From contig LNGK01000008.1 in the NCBI GenBank assembly GCA_001510575.1, forward strand, positions 5,280,981 through 5,344,980: DNA of 64,000 bases, written 5' to 3'. Source of the stretch: Knoxdaviesia capensis (lineage: Eukaryota; Ascomycota; Sordariomycetes; Microascales; Gondwanamycetaceae). Position 1 is the stretch's first letter. Every line of letters starts with the position of its first letter. Below are positions 11,353 through 20,913 of this stretch, in pieces. The notes under the pieces are model-generated. The model saw only the letters and a list, made by a program, of their open reading frames with translations. It searched no databases and was not told the origin of the DNA. The position numbers and the translations under genes were made by a program.

Positions 11353-11760
11353 ATGGGTCTCGTCGAGCTCGTCCAGGTGCTCGTCGACCGCACCGTCACG
11401 AACCTCCGCGACACCTTCAGCGACCTCAGCCTGGTCAAGTGGATCCGCCTGGTCGTCTTTGTCGGCGGCTACCTGCTGATCCGCCCGTACCTGATGAAGT
11501 ACGCCGGCCGCGCCCAGGAGCAGCAGCTCGCTGCCGAGGCTGCCGTGCTCCCCGCCAAGACCTCCGGCCTTGATATCCCCGACGACAGCGACGATGACGA
11601 GCCGACTGCTGCCGATGCGTCTGGCGCGAACTGGGGCAAGAATGCCCGCAAGCGCCAGCGCGTCATGCTGAAAAAGCTCATCGCGGCCCAGGAGGAGCGG
11701 TTGCTCCAGGAGCAGGAGGATGAGGAGGATAAGGATATTGAGGAGTTCCTGGTGAAATAA
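11353..11760 (+). CDS. PGA2: PGA2-like ER protein-trafficking protein
   Basis: This is a small ER or nuclear-envelope membrane protein of the PGA2 family, which in yeast is needed for processing and transport of secretory cargo such as Gas1 and alkaline phosphatase. The intronless ORF of 135 residues has a single hydrophobic segment at about residues 29-47 (VKWIRLVVFVGGYLLIRPYL). A charged cytosolic tail follows, with an acidic stretch (DDSDDDE, about 78-84), a basic NARKRQR-type patch and a glutamate-rich helical end. The segment around the membrane helix plus the GANWGKNARKRQR-type motif is the family hallmark. The start is supported by a good Kozak context (aaccATGG). Confidence 0.85.
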   Translation: MGLVELVQVLVDRTVTNLRDTFSDLSLVKWIRLVVFVGGYLLIRPYLMKYAGRAQEQQLAAEAAVLPAKTSGLDIPDDSDDDEPTAADASGANWGKNARKRQRVMLKKLIAAQEERLLQEQEDEEDKDIEEFLVK

Positions 11761-12077
11761 GTGCATTTCCTTGATCGGTGGGGGTTGGTCCTGGGTCTTT
11801 CATGTCGTGTACGTCATATCTTTCTTGGGCTGGCTGGTGTTGCATCTTTCATAGATTGGGTCAAGCTAAACTTTTCAATATTTGAGAAATCTATCCGACA
11901 TGGGGTGGCTCAGGCCGTCCTGCTACGAAAACATGTGAACGTGTCCGTCACCGATTAATATGTGCGCTGAAATTGCTATCGCGAATATCCAGTTGTGCGG
12001 CCAGCGGCCTATATCATCATTCATTACCGTGCATAGCGCTCTCTGATATTACACACATCCCAACCGACCGAGTTACT
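11761..12077. other. Convergent gap PGA2 / POL31
   Basis: This 317-bp region lies between two 3' ends. It contains no ORF or structural RNA that I can recognise and is probably two 3' UTRs. Confidence 0.6.
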
Positions 12078-13852
12078 TTACGTCGTTGATATCTTCAGCT
12101 TCGTAACCTCCAATGTATCCATATCGACCAGGGCCACCTCCTTTGTTTTCGAGAACTCTGGCACTGTCACCAAGCGCACGCTCTGGCCATCCGGCCCATC
12201 AATGACACGTGTTGAGAACGCAGGCTGGCATCCGACAAAGAAAAGGTGGGGTGTGTCCTTCAGAACGAATGGGTCGTCTTCTTGGAACGGGTAACTCCCT
12301 ATATAAGTCAAAAGATGAGGTGGTTAGAAATGCACCGCAGATTGCATCAAGGGCGGATTTGTTGGAAACTTACACAAAGTGTCGGGTGCCGTTGGCGCAA
12401 CGCATCGCCACCGGCACATGGCCTCCATCATCCCCAGCCGATCCTGGCTTCCGACATACTTGAACACATCCTCGACGTTCTGGCCACCCGTACCCAGGAT
12501 GCGCCACCCTTCAACCTCGCCCTCCCAGGGATTAGTCACCGTGTCAAACCAGCCCGGCGCCGGTGCCGCTGCGGGCTTTGCTGTCCCTGGAGCAGGGGCC
12601 GGCGCGCAGAACGCGCGGGAGCGGGGAAACATGGACGTGTGGATAGGCTGTTGCGGGTATGCAACATTGGCGGGGTCAAGTGCTCCGGGCAGTAACGTGA
12701 CCGGGATTGACGGCAAGAGATCGGCAAGGAAGTCGTCGAGGAGTTGCGCCGGCACAGGGTTATATGAGCTCGCGTCGTAGCCGTACTTCTTGTTATGGTG
12801 GTGGCTGTGGTACTGGCCGTTAGCGCTCGCAGCCGCTTCGTCCTCGTCGACAGGGGGTGCGGCCACTGAGTTTCCGGCAATGATCAGCCGCGAGATCTGA
12901 GCCACGTCGCTGCTGTTTGTCGACGTGTCTAGCACATCTCCCAGGAGGAACTCCTGCAGCAGGGCCAACTCAACAGCAGCCGACGGGTCAGACCCCGAAA
13001 ACGACAGCCCCGACACGATGGCAACCTTGTTGGTTTTGCGCGCCGCGGAATCGGTGCCGGCAGCTAGCGCCGATGCGGGCGGTTTGGAGAGGGCCCAGCG
13101 GCCGGGTTGGGGCGCGAGGTCGGGGAATTTGATGTCGAGAACTTCAAGCTCTCCGTTCACGTTCTCGGTGCCCATGACGGCGATAATGCAGCCGGTGACA
13201 AGGTGGACGGTCCGCAGAAGGTCGCCGACGAGACGGATGCGCCCGGAATCATCCTCGATCATGGTTTGGTCGGAGCCGTCGGTCGAGAAGTACCGGTCGT
13301 TCTGAGCCGGGGCTGACAACCACCTCTGTTTTCGGGAAACGAAACACGCGTGTTAGCAGGCACTCTGTAGGACCATGGTTGCAGACAAGAGTGCTACCTA
13401 CATCCTTGGATACGTCCTCGAGGATATTCGGTTTCAGCGCCATGTCCATATACACAGTTCCGGCAACCCAACACAGCTCGCCCTGGCGCACGTCGAGCAC
13501 TCGGTCGACCCGGCGAACGGGTTCACCGCCAATCACGGTGCCGTCCCACGACTCCGACGCTATAGCTTCGACGGCCGGCTTGATCTTCGCCAACCGGAGG
13601 AAGTACATGTCGCCATATTGCTGTTTGTAGCTTCGGTTCTGCTTGAGGCGGAAGGTGTGGAGTGGGTGGTACGTCGAAGCCAGGCGATCGGGAGGCGGTG
13701 GAGGAGTCGAGGAGCTGCAAGCAGATGAAGATAGTTCCAGTGTTAGAGGGTTGGGTCTATGGCTGCATGACGATATTGGCGCATATCGTGTCTACCCACT
13801 CTGAAGGCGGCTGCAGAAGGCCTTTGCCCATGAGGTCCTCTAATAGAACCAT
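12078..13852 (-). CDS. POL31: DNA polymerase delta small subunit (POLD2/POL31/Cdc1)
   Basis: This is the B-subunit of replicative DNA polymerase delta. It bridges the catalytic subunit to the PCNA-binding third subunit in the nucleus and is also found in polymerase zeta. Four exons, 13852-13800, 13714-13402, 13325-12374 and 12298-12078, give 512 residues. The joins restore family motifs: PPSDSS then STYHPLHTFRLKQNRSY, EDVSKD with RWLSAPAQNDRYF, and AMCRWRCVAPTAPDTLW with SYPFQEDDPFVL. The first half carries the OB-fold. From about residue 220 (KVAIVSGLSFSG) comes the calcineurin-like phosphoesterase fold, which is catalytically dead in eukaryotic B-subunits. A His-rich insert (YHSHHHNKKYGY) lies in the second half. 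The start could also be the in-frame ATG at 13831 or further upstream; 13852 is chosen by length. It is divergent from CAF16. Confidence 0.93.
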
Positions 13853-14749
13853 TTCGAATAGAAGATATTGCAGCTGCTGGGGAAGTGTAACCGGGAGACG
13901 AGATGCAATTGAAGCCCGGTATCGGAAGGATGAGAACAAGTTAAAGCCGGGACAGATCTGACGCGAGGACAAAAGGTGAAAGGAGTTGAGAAATTGATGT
14001 GGGAGGACAAGCGTTGAAGCTGAAATTGCTGGTGATATATCGTGTGGCCAAGGAAACGAACATCGCAGACAAGCGCGTTTGCACCGCGACTTTTGGCGTT
14101 CAGTGGTAAAGTGCTTCGCCTGTGAAAATTTGGCGGGGTTGATTGGGTGCAGACGGGACGGAGTAACCCTAGAATTGGACCATAACCCTAAACTTCCTTC
14201 CTGGCGCCCGTTTGCTTCGATATCTCTACCGAAGTTGGGAAAAGTCCTATTTTACATTCCGGAGCAAAGAATCACGATAGGCGAAGCTCTAATCTCAAGA
14301 ATAAAAAGGCATCTTACTCACTAACACTTGGCTGTCACTGTGACCGAATTGCTCTGGATACTTCACACTGCACGTTTTCTTTGGTGGCGAACGTCGTTTC
14401 GTGCCTGCAGCAAAACTTATCTCCTCCCCACCACCGTAAAGTCACATCATTTTTCACTCCTTCTGGGTGAGATTTCGGCAGTAGCACCTCACCCCATCGT
14501 GCCTTCTCCAGAAATACCGAAGCCTTGGTCACATGATAAGTGCCGAGAACTTCAAACTCAGCTTCTCCTCTTCAGCTGTCGCTATATTCTCTCTTCTTTC
14601 TATCCATATCTGTCTTCCCGTCTCGACTTCACTCCGAATCTTTGCCTCATTATTGAGACTTAGCTGTTCTGGCAATTGAGAACCATTATCACCCGCATAT
14701 ATATCAAGGGTAAAACTTTTCTTCCTGACAGACCGTCAACCTTTTCAAA
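13853..14749. promoter_or_regulatory. Divergent promoter region POL31 / CAF16
   Basis: About 900 bp separate the two start codons. AACCCTAG (14165-14172) and AACCCTAA (14184-14191) are direct copies 19 bp apart, 313-339 bp upstream of POL31. Toward CAF16 the sequence is pyrimidine-rich (about 14540-14640), as in typical leaders. No extra gene is visible. Confidence 0.6.
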
Positions 14750-15625
14750 ATGGCTGCCAGAGAGCCTCGCGTCGAGGCCGTTGATCTCACCTACACATTC
14801 CCGGACTATTCCTCCGGCATCCGGCACATCACCTTGGATCTCCCGCCCCGCAGCCGGACGCTGCTGATCGGAGCCAACGGAGCCGGCAAAACCACCCTCC
14901 TCCGACTGTTGGCCGGCAAGCGGCTGGCCCCGGCCGGAGCTATCCGAATCGGCGGCGTTGACCCGTTCAAGGAGGGTCTCGAGGGCGTAACGTACCTGGG
15001 TCTTGAGTGGGTTCTGAACCCCATCGTGCGCACTGACATTGGCGTGACCGAGCTGCTCCGGTCGGTCGGCGGCGACGCCTACCCGGACCGGCGCGACGAG
15101 CTGGTGCGCGTGCTGGACATTGACACCCGCTGGCGGCTACACGCCGTGTCGGACGGCGAGCGGCGCCGCGTGCAGCTGGCCATGGGCCTTGTGCGGCCGT
15201 GGACGGTGCTCCTCCTCGACGAGATCACCGTCGATCTGGACGTGCTCAGCCGCGCCCAGTTCCTGGGCTGGCTGCAGCACGAGACGGAGATCCGCGACTG
15301 CACGATCGTGTACGCCACGCACATCCTCGACAATTTGGCCGGCTGGCCCACGCACCTCGTGCACATGCACCTCGGCTCCGTCAAAGAGTTCGGGCCGGCT
15401 GAGGCCTTCCTGAAGCAGCTCTCCGCTGCCAACAAGAACTCGGGCAATTCCCGGCTGGGCGAGCTGGTGCTCGGCTGGTTAAGCGACGACCTGCGCGAGC
15501 GCGGCCCGCGTAGCGAGATTCGCATCGGGCCGGAAGGCAAGACCTACGGCTTCGGCGGTATCCAGATCGGCGGGTACGGCGACGAGTCCAAGCCTGCCAC
15601 TGCGCAGGCGTGGCCCAAGGAGTAA
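14750..15625 (+). CDS. CAF16: CAF16-like soluble ABC ATPase (CCR4-NOT associated)
   Basis: This is a stand-alone ABC ATPase without membrane domains. Yeast CAF16 associates with the CCR4-NOT complex and with Mediator components, so a role in transcription control is expected. It is intronless, 291 residues. Walker A is GANGAGKTT (41-49), the signature motif is VSDGERRRVQ (133-142), and Walker B ends at LLLDE (154-158). The segment DEITVDLD and the switch histidine H191 in YATHIL also follow CAF16 rather than transporters. The signature is the CAF16-type VSDGxRRR instead of LSGGQ. The C-terminal 60 residues are Gly-rich (YGFGGIQIGGYG). The start is in a strong context (tcaaaATGG). Confidence 0.92.
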   Translation: MAAREPRVEAVDLTYTFPDYSSGIRHITLDLPPRSRTLLIGANGAGKTTLLRLLAGKRLAPAGAIRIGGVDPFKEGLEGVTYLGLEWVLNPIVRTDIGVTELLRSVGGDAYPDRRDELVRVLDIDTRWRLHAVSDGERRRVQLAMGLVRPWTVLLLDEITVDLDVLSRAQFLGWLQHETEIRDCTIVYATHILDNLAGWPTHLVHMHLGSVKEFGPAEAFLKQLSAANKNSGNSRLGELVLGWLSDDLRERGPRSEIRIGPEGKTYGFGGIQIGGYGDESKPATAQAWPKE

Positions 15626-16583
15626 GCTGCGGAATGCTGTTTACGTTGGTGTCACTGCGGCTGAAAGGATATCTTGTCCTGTTTTTCTTCCTTTTTTTCC
15701 TTACTTTTTTTCTTCTGTTTCTTATTACTGGCTTTGGGTTGCTTCTTTTCTTTTCCGTTTTCTTCAACGAACTTGAGCGGTCTTCAACATTGGCATGGAC
15801 CTTCTGCCTGATTTAACATGGGAGCATAACGCGGGAATACATTGGATCTTACTTGCATTTCATGATTTACTTTGCATATCTTGGAATTTGTACTGCGGGC
15901 TTTTTGTTTTTTTTACGAGAGATTTCAACTTCTCGATCGACTGCATGCGGTTGGCTTGCAGCAGCTGGGGATAGGGACACACAGGTTCAGTCTCTCGGTA
16001 CAAACACAGAGACATGATGATTTCAAGATATCAACATCTAAACAATATATCCGTTGAGTTTCAGCCATAGTCACAGGTAATGTGAGAAGTGCTAGTCCAT
16101 GAGATGTCTCACCTCGGAACTTCTGCTGGTGGCGGTGAGGTCTGCAATATTACTATCACGAATTACTATCACGAACGCCGTCTCACTCCGCGGAAGGCCG
16201 GACCTCACCCACACATATGCACTTAGACTACTCCCGGTGAAATCATCGTCAATTGTCATAACGCCCTATAACACTGTCTTTCAATTGATCTGCGAATTAA
16301 CATTGTGTCTTGTCATACAGAGGACACAAGATGGTGTATTTAGTCTATATTACCTAGACTTCCATATCAAGATGCCTTTGACAACTCGACTCGATGGAGA
16401 CCTCCTCGTTGTCTCAGCCCTATCTGTGATACCTACAAACTATATATTTGTGTATATACCCCCAAATATCCTCCCGGCCTGAATCCTTTCACACTTCTTC
16501 TCCTTTATTCTCCATCACCACCATTCCACCCTCCCTACCCCCCAGCCCGGGAATCAACCCCGGCCGCATCCCCCCAGCCAGCA
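15626..16583. other. Intergenic CAF16 to SDR
   Basis: A T-rich 3' flank with a poly-T/C stretch (15680-15760) is followed by the promoter of the dehydrogenase gene, whose last 100 bp are C-rich. I see no additional gene. Confidence 0.5.
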
Positions 16584-17684
16584 ATGTTCCTCTACGACGT
16601 CCTCCGCTCGTTCACCGAGCAGTTCGCCAGCATCCCCAAGCCCAAGGGGAACCACACGGGCCACACGATCCTCATCACGGGCGCCAACCGCGGACTCGGC
16701 CTGGAAGCCGCGAAGCACTTTGCGCGGCTCAACGCCGCCCGGATCATCCTCGCCTGCCGCGACGTGGCGGCCGGTGAGCGCGCCCGCGTGCAGGTGGTCG
16801 ACGCGGCGCCGTACCCGGAGTGCGTGGCGGTCGAGGTGTGGGCGCTGGACCTGTCCGCCGTCGAGAGCACCAAGGCGTTCTGCGCGCGCATGGACACGCT
16901 GGACCGCCTCGACGTGGTGGTCTGCAACGCCAGTGTGTGGCCGACGTCCTTCCAGGTCGGCGACGGCGGCCATGAGCTCACCGTGCTGGTCAACGTCATT
17001 GCGACTTTCTGGGTCGCTCTGCGGGCGTTCACGCCGCTGAAGACGACGGCGCTCAAGAACAAGGGCTCCGCGCACCTGATTATCGTGGCTTCGGATGCAA
17101 GCCACTTGGTACGTTCCCTCCCAGAGAAACTAACGGACTCCGGACTAACAGCCGTGTTTTTGAACCCCCAGGCCGTGTTCCGCGAACGCGACGCGCCCGA
17201 CTCGATCTTCGCCGCCCTCGACGACAACCGCGCGGGCGCAATGCAGGACCGCTACTACGTGACCAAGCTGCTGCAGATCATGCTCGCCGCGAAGCTCGCC
17301 CGCAGCACGATCCCCGCCTCGCCCAACTCCGCCAGCACGCCGCCGGTCATTGTGACCACCCTCAACCCGGGCTACTGCACCACCGACCTCTTCCGCCACA
17401 TGCCGCCCGTCGTGGCCAAGCTGCTTTCCAGCAGCGTCATCAGCCGCCTCGTCGGCCGCTCCGCTGAAACCGGCGCCCGCACCATCTGCCTCGCTGCCGA
17501 GTCCGGCGTCGAGGCCCACGGCAAGTTCATGACCTGCGGCTACGTCTACCGCTTCCCCGAGATTATGCGCAAGGGCGATCGCAGCCTCAGACTCGCCTCC
17601 CGCCTCTGGACTGAGCTGCTGGTCATCCTGGTTGATATCGATCCGCTGCTTAAGACGTGGCTTTCGACTTCTAGAGTTCTGTAA
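16584..17684 (+). CDS. Short-chain dehydrogenase/reductase
   Basis: This is a NAD(P)-dependent oxidoreductase of the SDR superfamily; the substrate cannot be read from sequence. Exons 16584-17108 and 17172-17684 give 345 residues. The cofactor motif TGANRGLG sits at about 32-39. The CNAS segment corresponds to the usual NNAG. A serine in IIVASDAS and Y203-x3-K207 (YYVTK) provide the active site. NPGYCTTDL is the typical NPGxxxT loop. The layout matches fungal retinol-dehydrogenase or protochlorophyllide-reductase-like SDRs with a C-terminal extension ending in a hydrophobic stretch (LLVILVDIDPLL). The 63-nt intron (GTACGT...CCCAG) has a length divisible by three and no stop, so an unspliced product with 21 extra residues just before AVFRERD is possible. 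Neighbouring genes are housekeeping genes and give no cluster context. Confidence 0.88.
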   Translation: MFLYDVLRSFTEQFASIPKPKGNHTGHTILITGANRGLGLEAAKHFARLNAARIILACRDVAAGERARVQVVDAAPYPECVAVEVWALDLSAVESTKAFCARMDTLDRLDVVVCNASVWPTSFQVGDGGHELTVLVNVIATFWVALRAFTPLKTTALKNKGSAHLIIVASDASHLVRSLPEKLTDSGLTAVFLNPQAVFRERDAPDSIFAALDDNRAGAMQDRYYVTKLLQIMLAAKLARSTIPASPNSASTPPVIVTTLNPGYCTTDLFRHMPPVVAKLLSSSVISRLVGRSAETGARTICLAAESGVEAHGKFMTCGYVYRFPEIMRKGDRSLRLASRLWTELLVILVDIDPLLKTWLSTSRVL

Positions 17685-18277
17685 TCGGGTCTCTGCAGGC
17701 TTATCTTCAAGGCTTTTCTCATACCTAATAATAGCACCAAGTTTGAATGATTCTCTCTTGCACTGTGAATGTCTAAATAGTTGTATGGGTATACTTGCTG
17801 AACTTTCGGAGCAACGGAACAAAATACTCACCACTCAAAACGCCTGTTAACGAATCTCATTTTCAAAAGGCCCGTATACAGTAGAAGGAAGACCAGAACA
17901 CAGTAAGAGAGAGCGGAAATTAATGCGGCCGTAAGTTCAGGAGGAAGAGAAGAAGTTAACTGAAGGTAGATATAGAAGCTTTGAAACACAAACTATTTGC
18001 GACGACCAAAAGGAAACATGATACAAAACCCTCTCTAAAAGGAAGACATGAAAAGAAGAAGCACTGGGAATAGAATAAAAGACGATAGAGCAGGATGATG
18101 ACACGTTATGACGGAATAAGAGAGACAGGAAAAGAAGAGACAGAGGACAAGCGACGGGCATCACCAAATCAAGCCGGCATGGCACATCTCATATTGGCAG
18201 AGTGAACAGAGAGTTGATGTAGTCGAAAGAAGAGGCAAAACATAAAAGGGGAAGCCGTCCATGAAGACGTCTGTCTT
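17685..18277. other. Convergent gap SDR / VPS1
   Basis: This is a region of two facing 3' ends, A/G-rich near 17880-18150 on the plus strand. No coding or RNA feature is recognised. Confidence 0.55.
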
Positions 18278-20913
18278 TTACTGCACCTGGCTGACAATCT
18301 CGCTTGCACGGACAAGCGAGTCGACCATCTGCTGGCACTCCTTTCTCCGACGAATGGTGAAGTCGCTCTCCTTGAGCAGCTCGTCCAGAGTGTCGGTGCG
18401 GTACATGTTCTCCAAGAGCTCGCGTTGCATCTCGTCCTTGGTGAACCTGTGATAGAGGGTCACATGTTAGTGGCATGCAATTGTGTAGATGAAGAGGAGG
18501 CGGAGCCAACTTACTGCACAAGGTTGAGCATGACGGCCTTGGGAACCATATCGATCATGGTCCGCTTGACAATGTTGAAGTATGACGAGATGAGCAACTC
18601 TGTAATGAAATGGCAAGGTTAGATACTGGCACTGATCGCATAGGAGCATAGATTCAGGGGTAACATACTGATAACTTCGACTTCGATGTTCTCGCGCTCC
18701 GACAGCGTTCCGGAAGCCTTCAGTGTAGCGGGAGGGGCCTCCATAGCCGCGGCCTTCTTCTTGTTCTTCGCAGCGAAGAAGCTCCCAAAGAAGCCCGATC
18801 CGTTCTCGCCAGACATCGCCTCGTTGGTGGGGCTAGCTGTCCGCGCCGGCGTGTTGGCAATGGGGAGCGGCTTTCCGGTCTTGGGGTCGACAGCCACAGG
18901 CTTGGAGGGGTTGTGACGCTCGTTGACAATAGCCATGGCCTGAGAAGAGACAAACACGGGCACCTGTTAGTTCACCACAAAATCGTAAAAGAGTCCAGAC
19001 AGGCAGGGGAATGACATACACGGTGACCGTTCAGGAAATCAGGGTGCGCCGTGTTGATGTAGCAAGTCTCCATTGACACAAGATCGCGAACCAGCTTGTT
19101 GGTCGGCTCCATGGCCTTCTTGAAGAAGCCAATGATGACAGCGTGCACCTTCTCCTTGAGACCAGGGTAGCGGCGGTACAGCTGCTTGCTCAGCAACTGT
19201 GCCAGGATGCGCACCAACTCGTCGTACACCAGCGACACGCAGCGCAAGCTCGGCTCCTCCAGGCGCTTGATCTGCTGCTTGACAATCAGCTCAAAGGCGG
19301 CGGTACCGACAAACAGCGCCGGCGACGAACCCGACGAGTTGTACAAGATGGTGCGAATATCGGCGTCCTTGACAATATCGAAGGGGTCGACCGCCTTGAT
19401 TCCGTTCGAGTACAGCTCATGGAACACGAAGCTGATACGCGCACCTCCCGACAGCTCGGCGCTCGACAGCTCGGTGTTGTTTCCGTCCAGGACAGTGCGC
19501 CACTCGTTGGTGAACTCGGTGATGATGTTCAGCACAATGTTCGCGCTGTTGCCCAGCATAGAGGGTCCGAGGCTTTCCAATTCGCTGGAGTACTTCTGCA
19601 GCGAGCTCGAGATGCGCGCTTTGATTTCCGGGAGCGTCTGCTTGATGTGCATCATCAGAATCAGGTTGAGCTTGCGGGCCAGGTACGGGGTTCCGCAGTA
19701 CGGGCTCTTGTTCCGGTACGCCTTGTGGTTCTCGAAGAAGTTCTTCTCGGCCTCCAGAGCGGCCTGAATAGGCTTCCTATTATCAATATCACGTTGTCCA
19801 CGGTTGACCACAGGCACGTATCCAAGACGGAGCGGGATAATACGGCCAGCGAGAATATCCACCACATCGGTTCCCTCGTCCATCAAATCGACCTTGGTCA
19901 GCACACCAATGGTCCGTTGGCCTTCGGGGTCAACCTCACGGGCCAGTTGCAGACCATCGGAGTTGGCCAGATCGATGTTGGCAGACGTCACGGCAAGAAT
20001 GATAGCGTTCGACTTGCTGATATACTTCAGGACCATATCACGGATCTGGCGCTCAATATCGCGGGGCTGGTCACCAACAGGCACCTTGGTCAGACCGGGC
20101 AAATCAACGAGAGTCAGGGTCAGGACATTGGGAGAGTAGATTCGGAGGTTGATGGGGGCGGCGGAGATTCCGGCATTACGGCCGACCTTGGCCTCGGTCT
20201 CGCGGCTGATTTCATCGCGGATCTTGCCGAAATCGAAGAACTTCTGGCCGGGGAGATGCAGGAACTCGCCCCATTCGTCGGCATTCGCGGCCTTGTCGTT
20301 GCTAGCGGCAATGAGCTCGTCGCTGTCACCGTTCGCGCCGGTGTTTGCCGGACGGTTGATAAGCTGCAGGACGAGTGGTCGACGAGTAACAATTCCAGAT
20401 CCTCGGGGCAGGCTACAAATCACGAGAAATAGATGGAGGCCGTTAGTAACGGGGTTGGGGACACAAACTGCGGTGTGCTGTGCCTCCAGCTTCAAGCGGC
20501 GTGATAATGGACTCACAAATCTCTCCCTACTATGTTCTCCAGGACGGAACTCTTTCCACTCGACTGACTACCGACGACAGCGATCTGGGGAAGATCGATA
20601 GGGTTGTTGACACCAACGGTTGAAAAGACATCTTGAAGCTTGTTGACAAGCCTAAAAAGAAAAAGAAACGGGGGTTAGGTTAGCAACAGATTGGTCCTCG
20701 GTTATGATTCAACTTCAGCTCAACCAATGGTAGTAGGTCGGTCCGTAGATACGGAAGCTATGGTATCGATGCAGACCCCCAACGAGGCAAAGCATCTTCC
20801 CCCACTCCAGAAACCTCAAGAGACAGCATGCAAAACGATTCGGTGTAGACTCACTGGATCAGCGCAGGATCCGAGATACCGCCAGGGGTACTCAACGAAG
20901 GAGAGCTGCTCAT
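18278..20913 (-). CDS. VPS1: Dynamin-related GTPase VPS1 (VpsA)
   Basis: This large GTPase polymerises on membranes and acts in vacuolar protein sorting, endosome and peroxisome fission. Six exons, 20913-20855, 20651-20517, 20412-19020, 18939-18669, 18599-18515 and 18446-18278, give 703 residues, as expected for the family. GSQSSGKSS (47-55) is the P-loop. DLPG and TKVDLMDEGTD are the G3 and G4 motifs. The middle/stalk domain lies in exon 3. The variable linker (KPVAVDPKTGKPLPIANTP onward, with a KNKKK patch) replaces a PH domain, as in VPS1. The C-terminal GTPase effector domain contains LISSYFNIVKRTMIDMVPK and ends in EIVSQVQ. All five introns have canonical donors (GTGAGT, GTATGT, GTAAGT). 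The start ATG follows a short Ser-rich N-terminus typical of the fungal proteins. Confidence 0.95.

Noticed and set aside
19143..20432. A 429-codon plus-strand ORF opposite VPS1
   Set aside because: It is a mirror frame of the VPS1 coding exon. The sense strand shows full GTPase motifs and splice-consistent exons.
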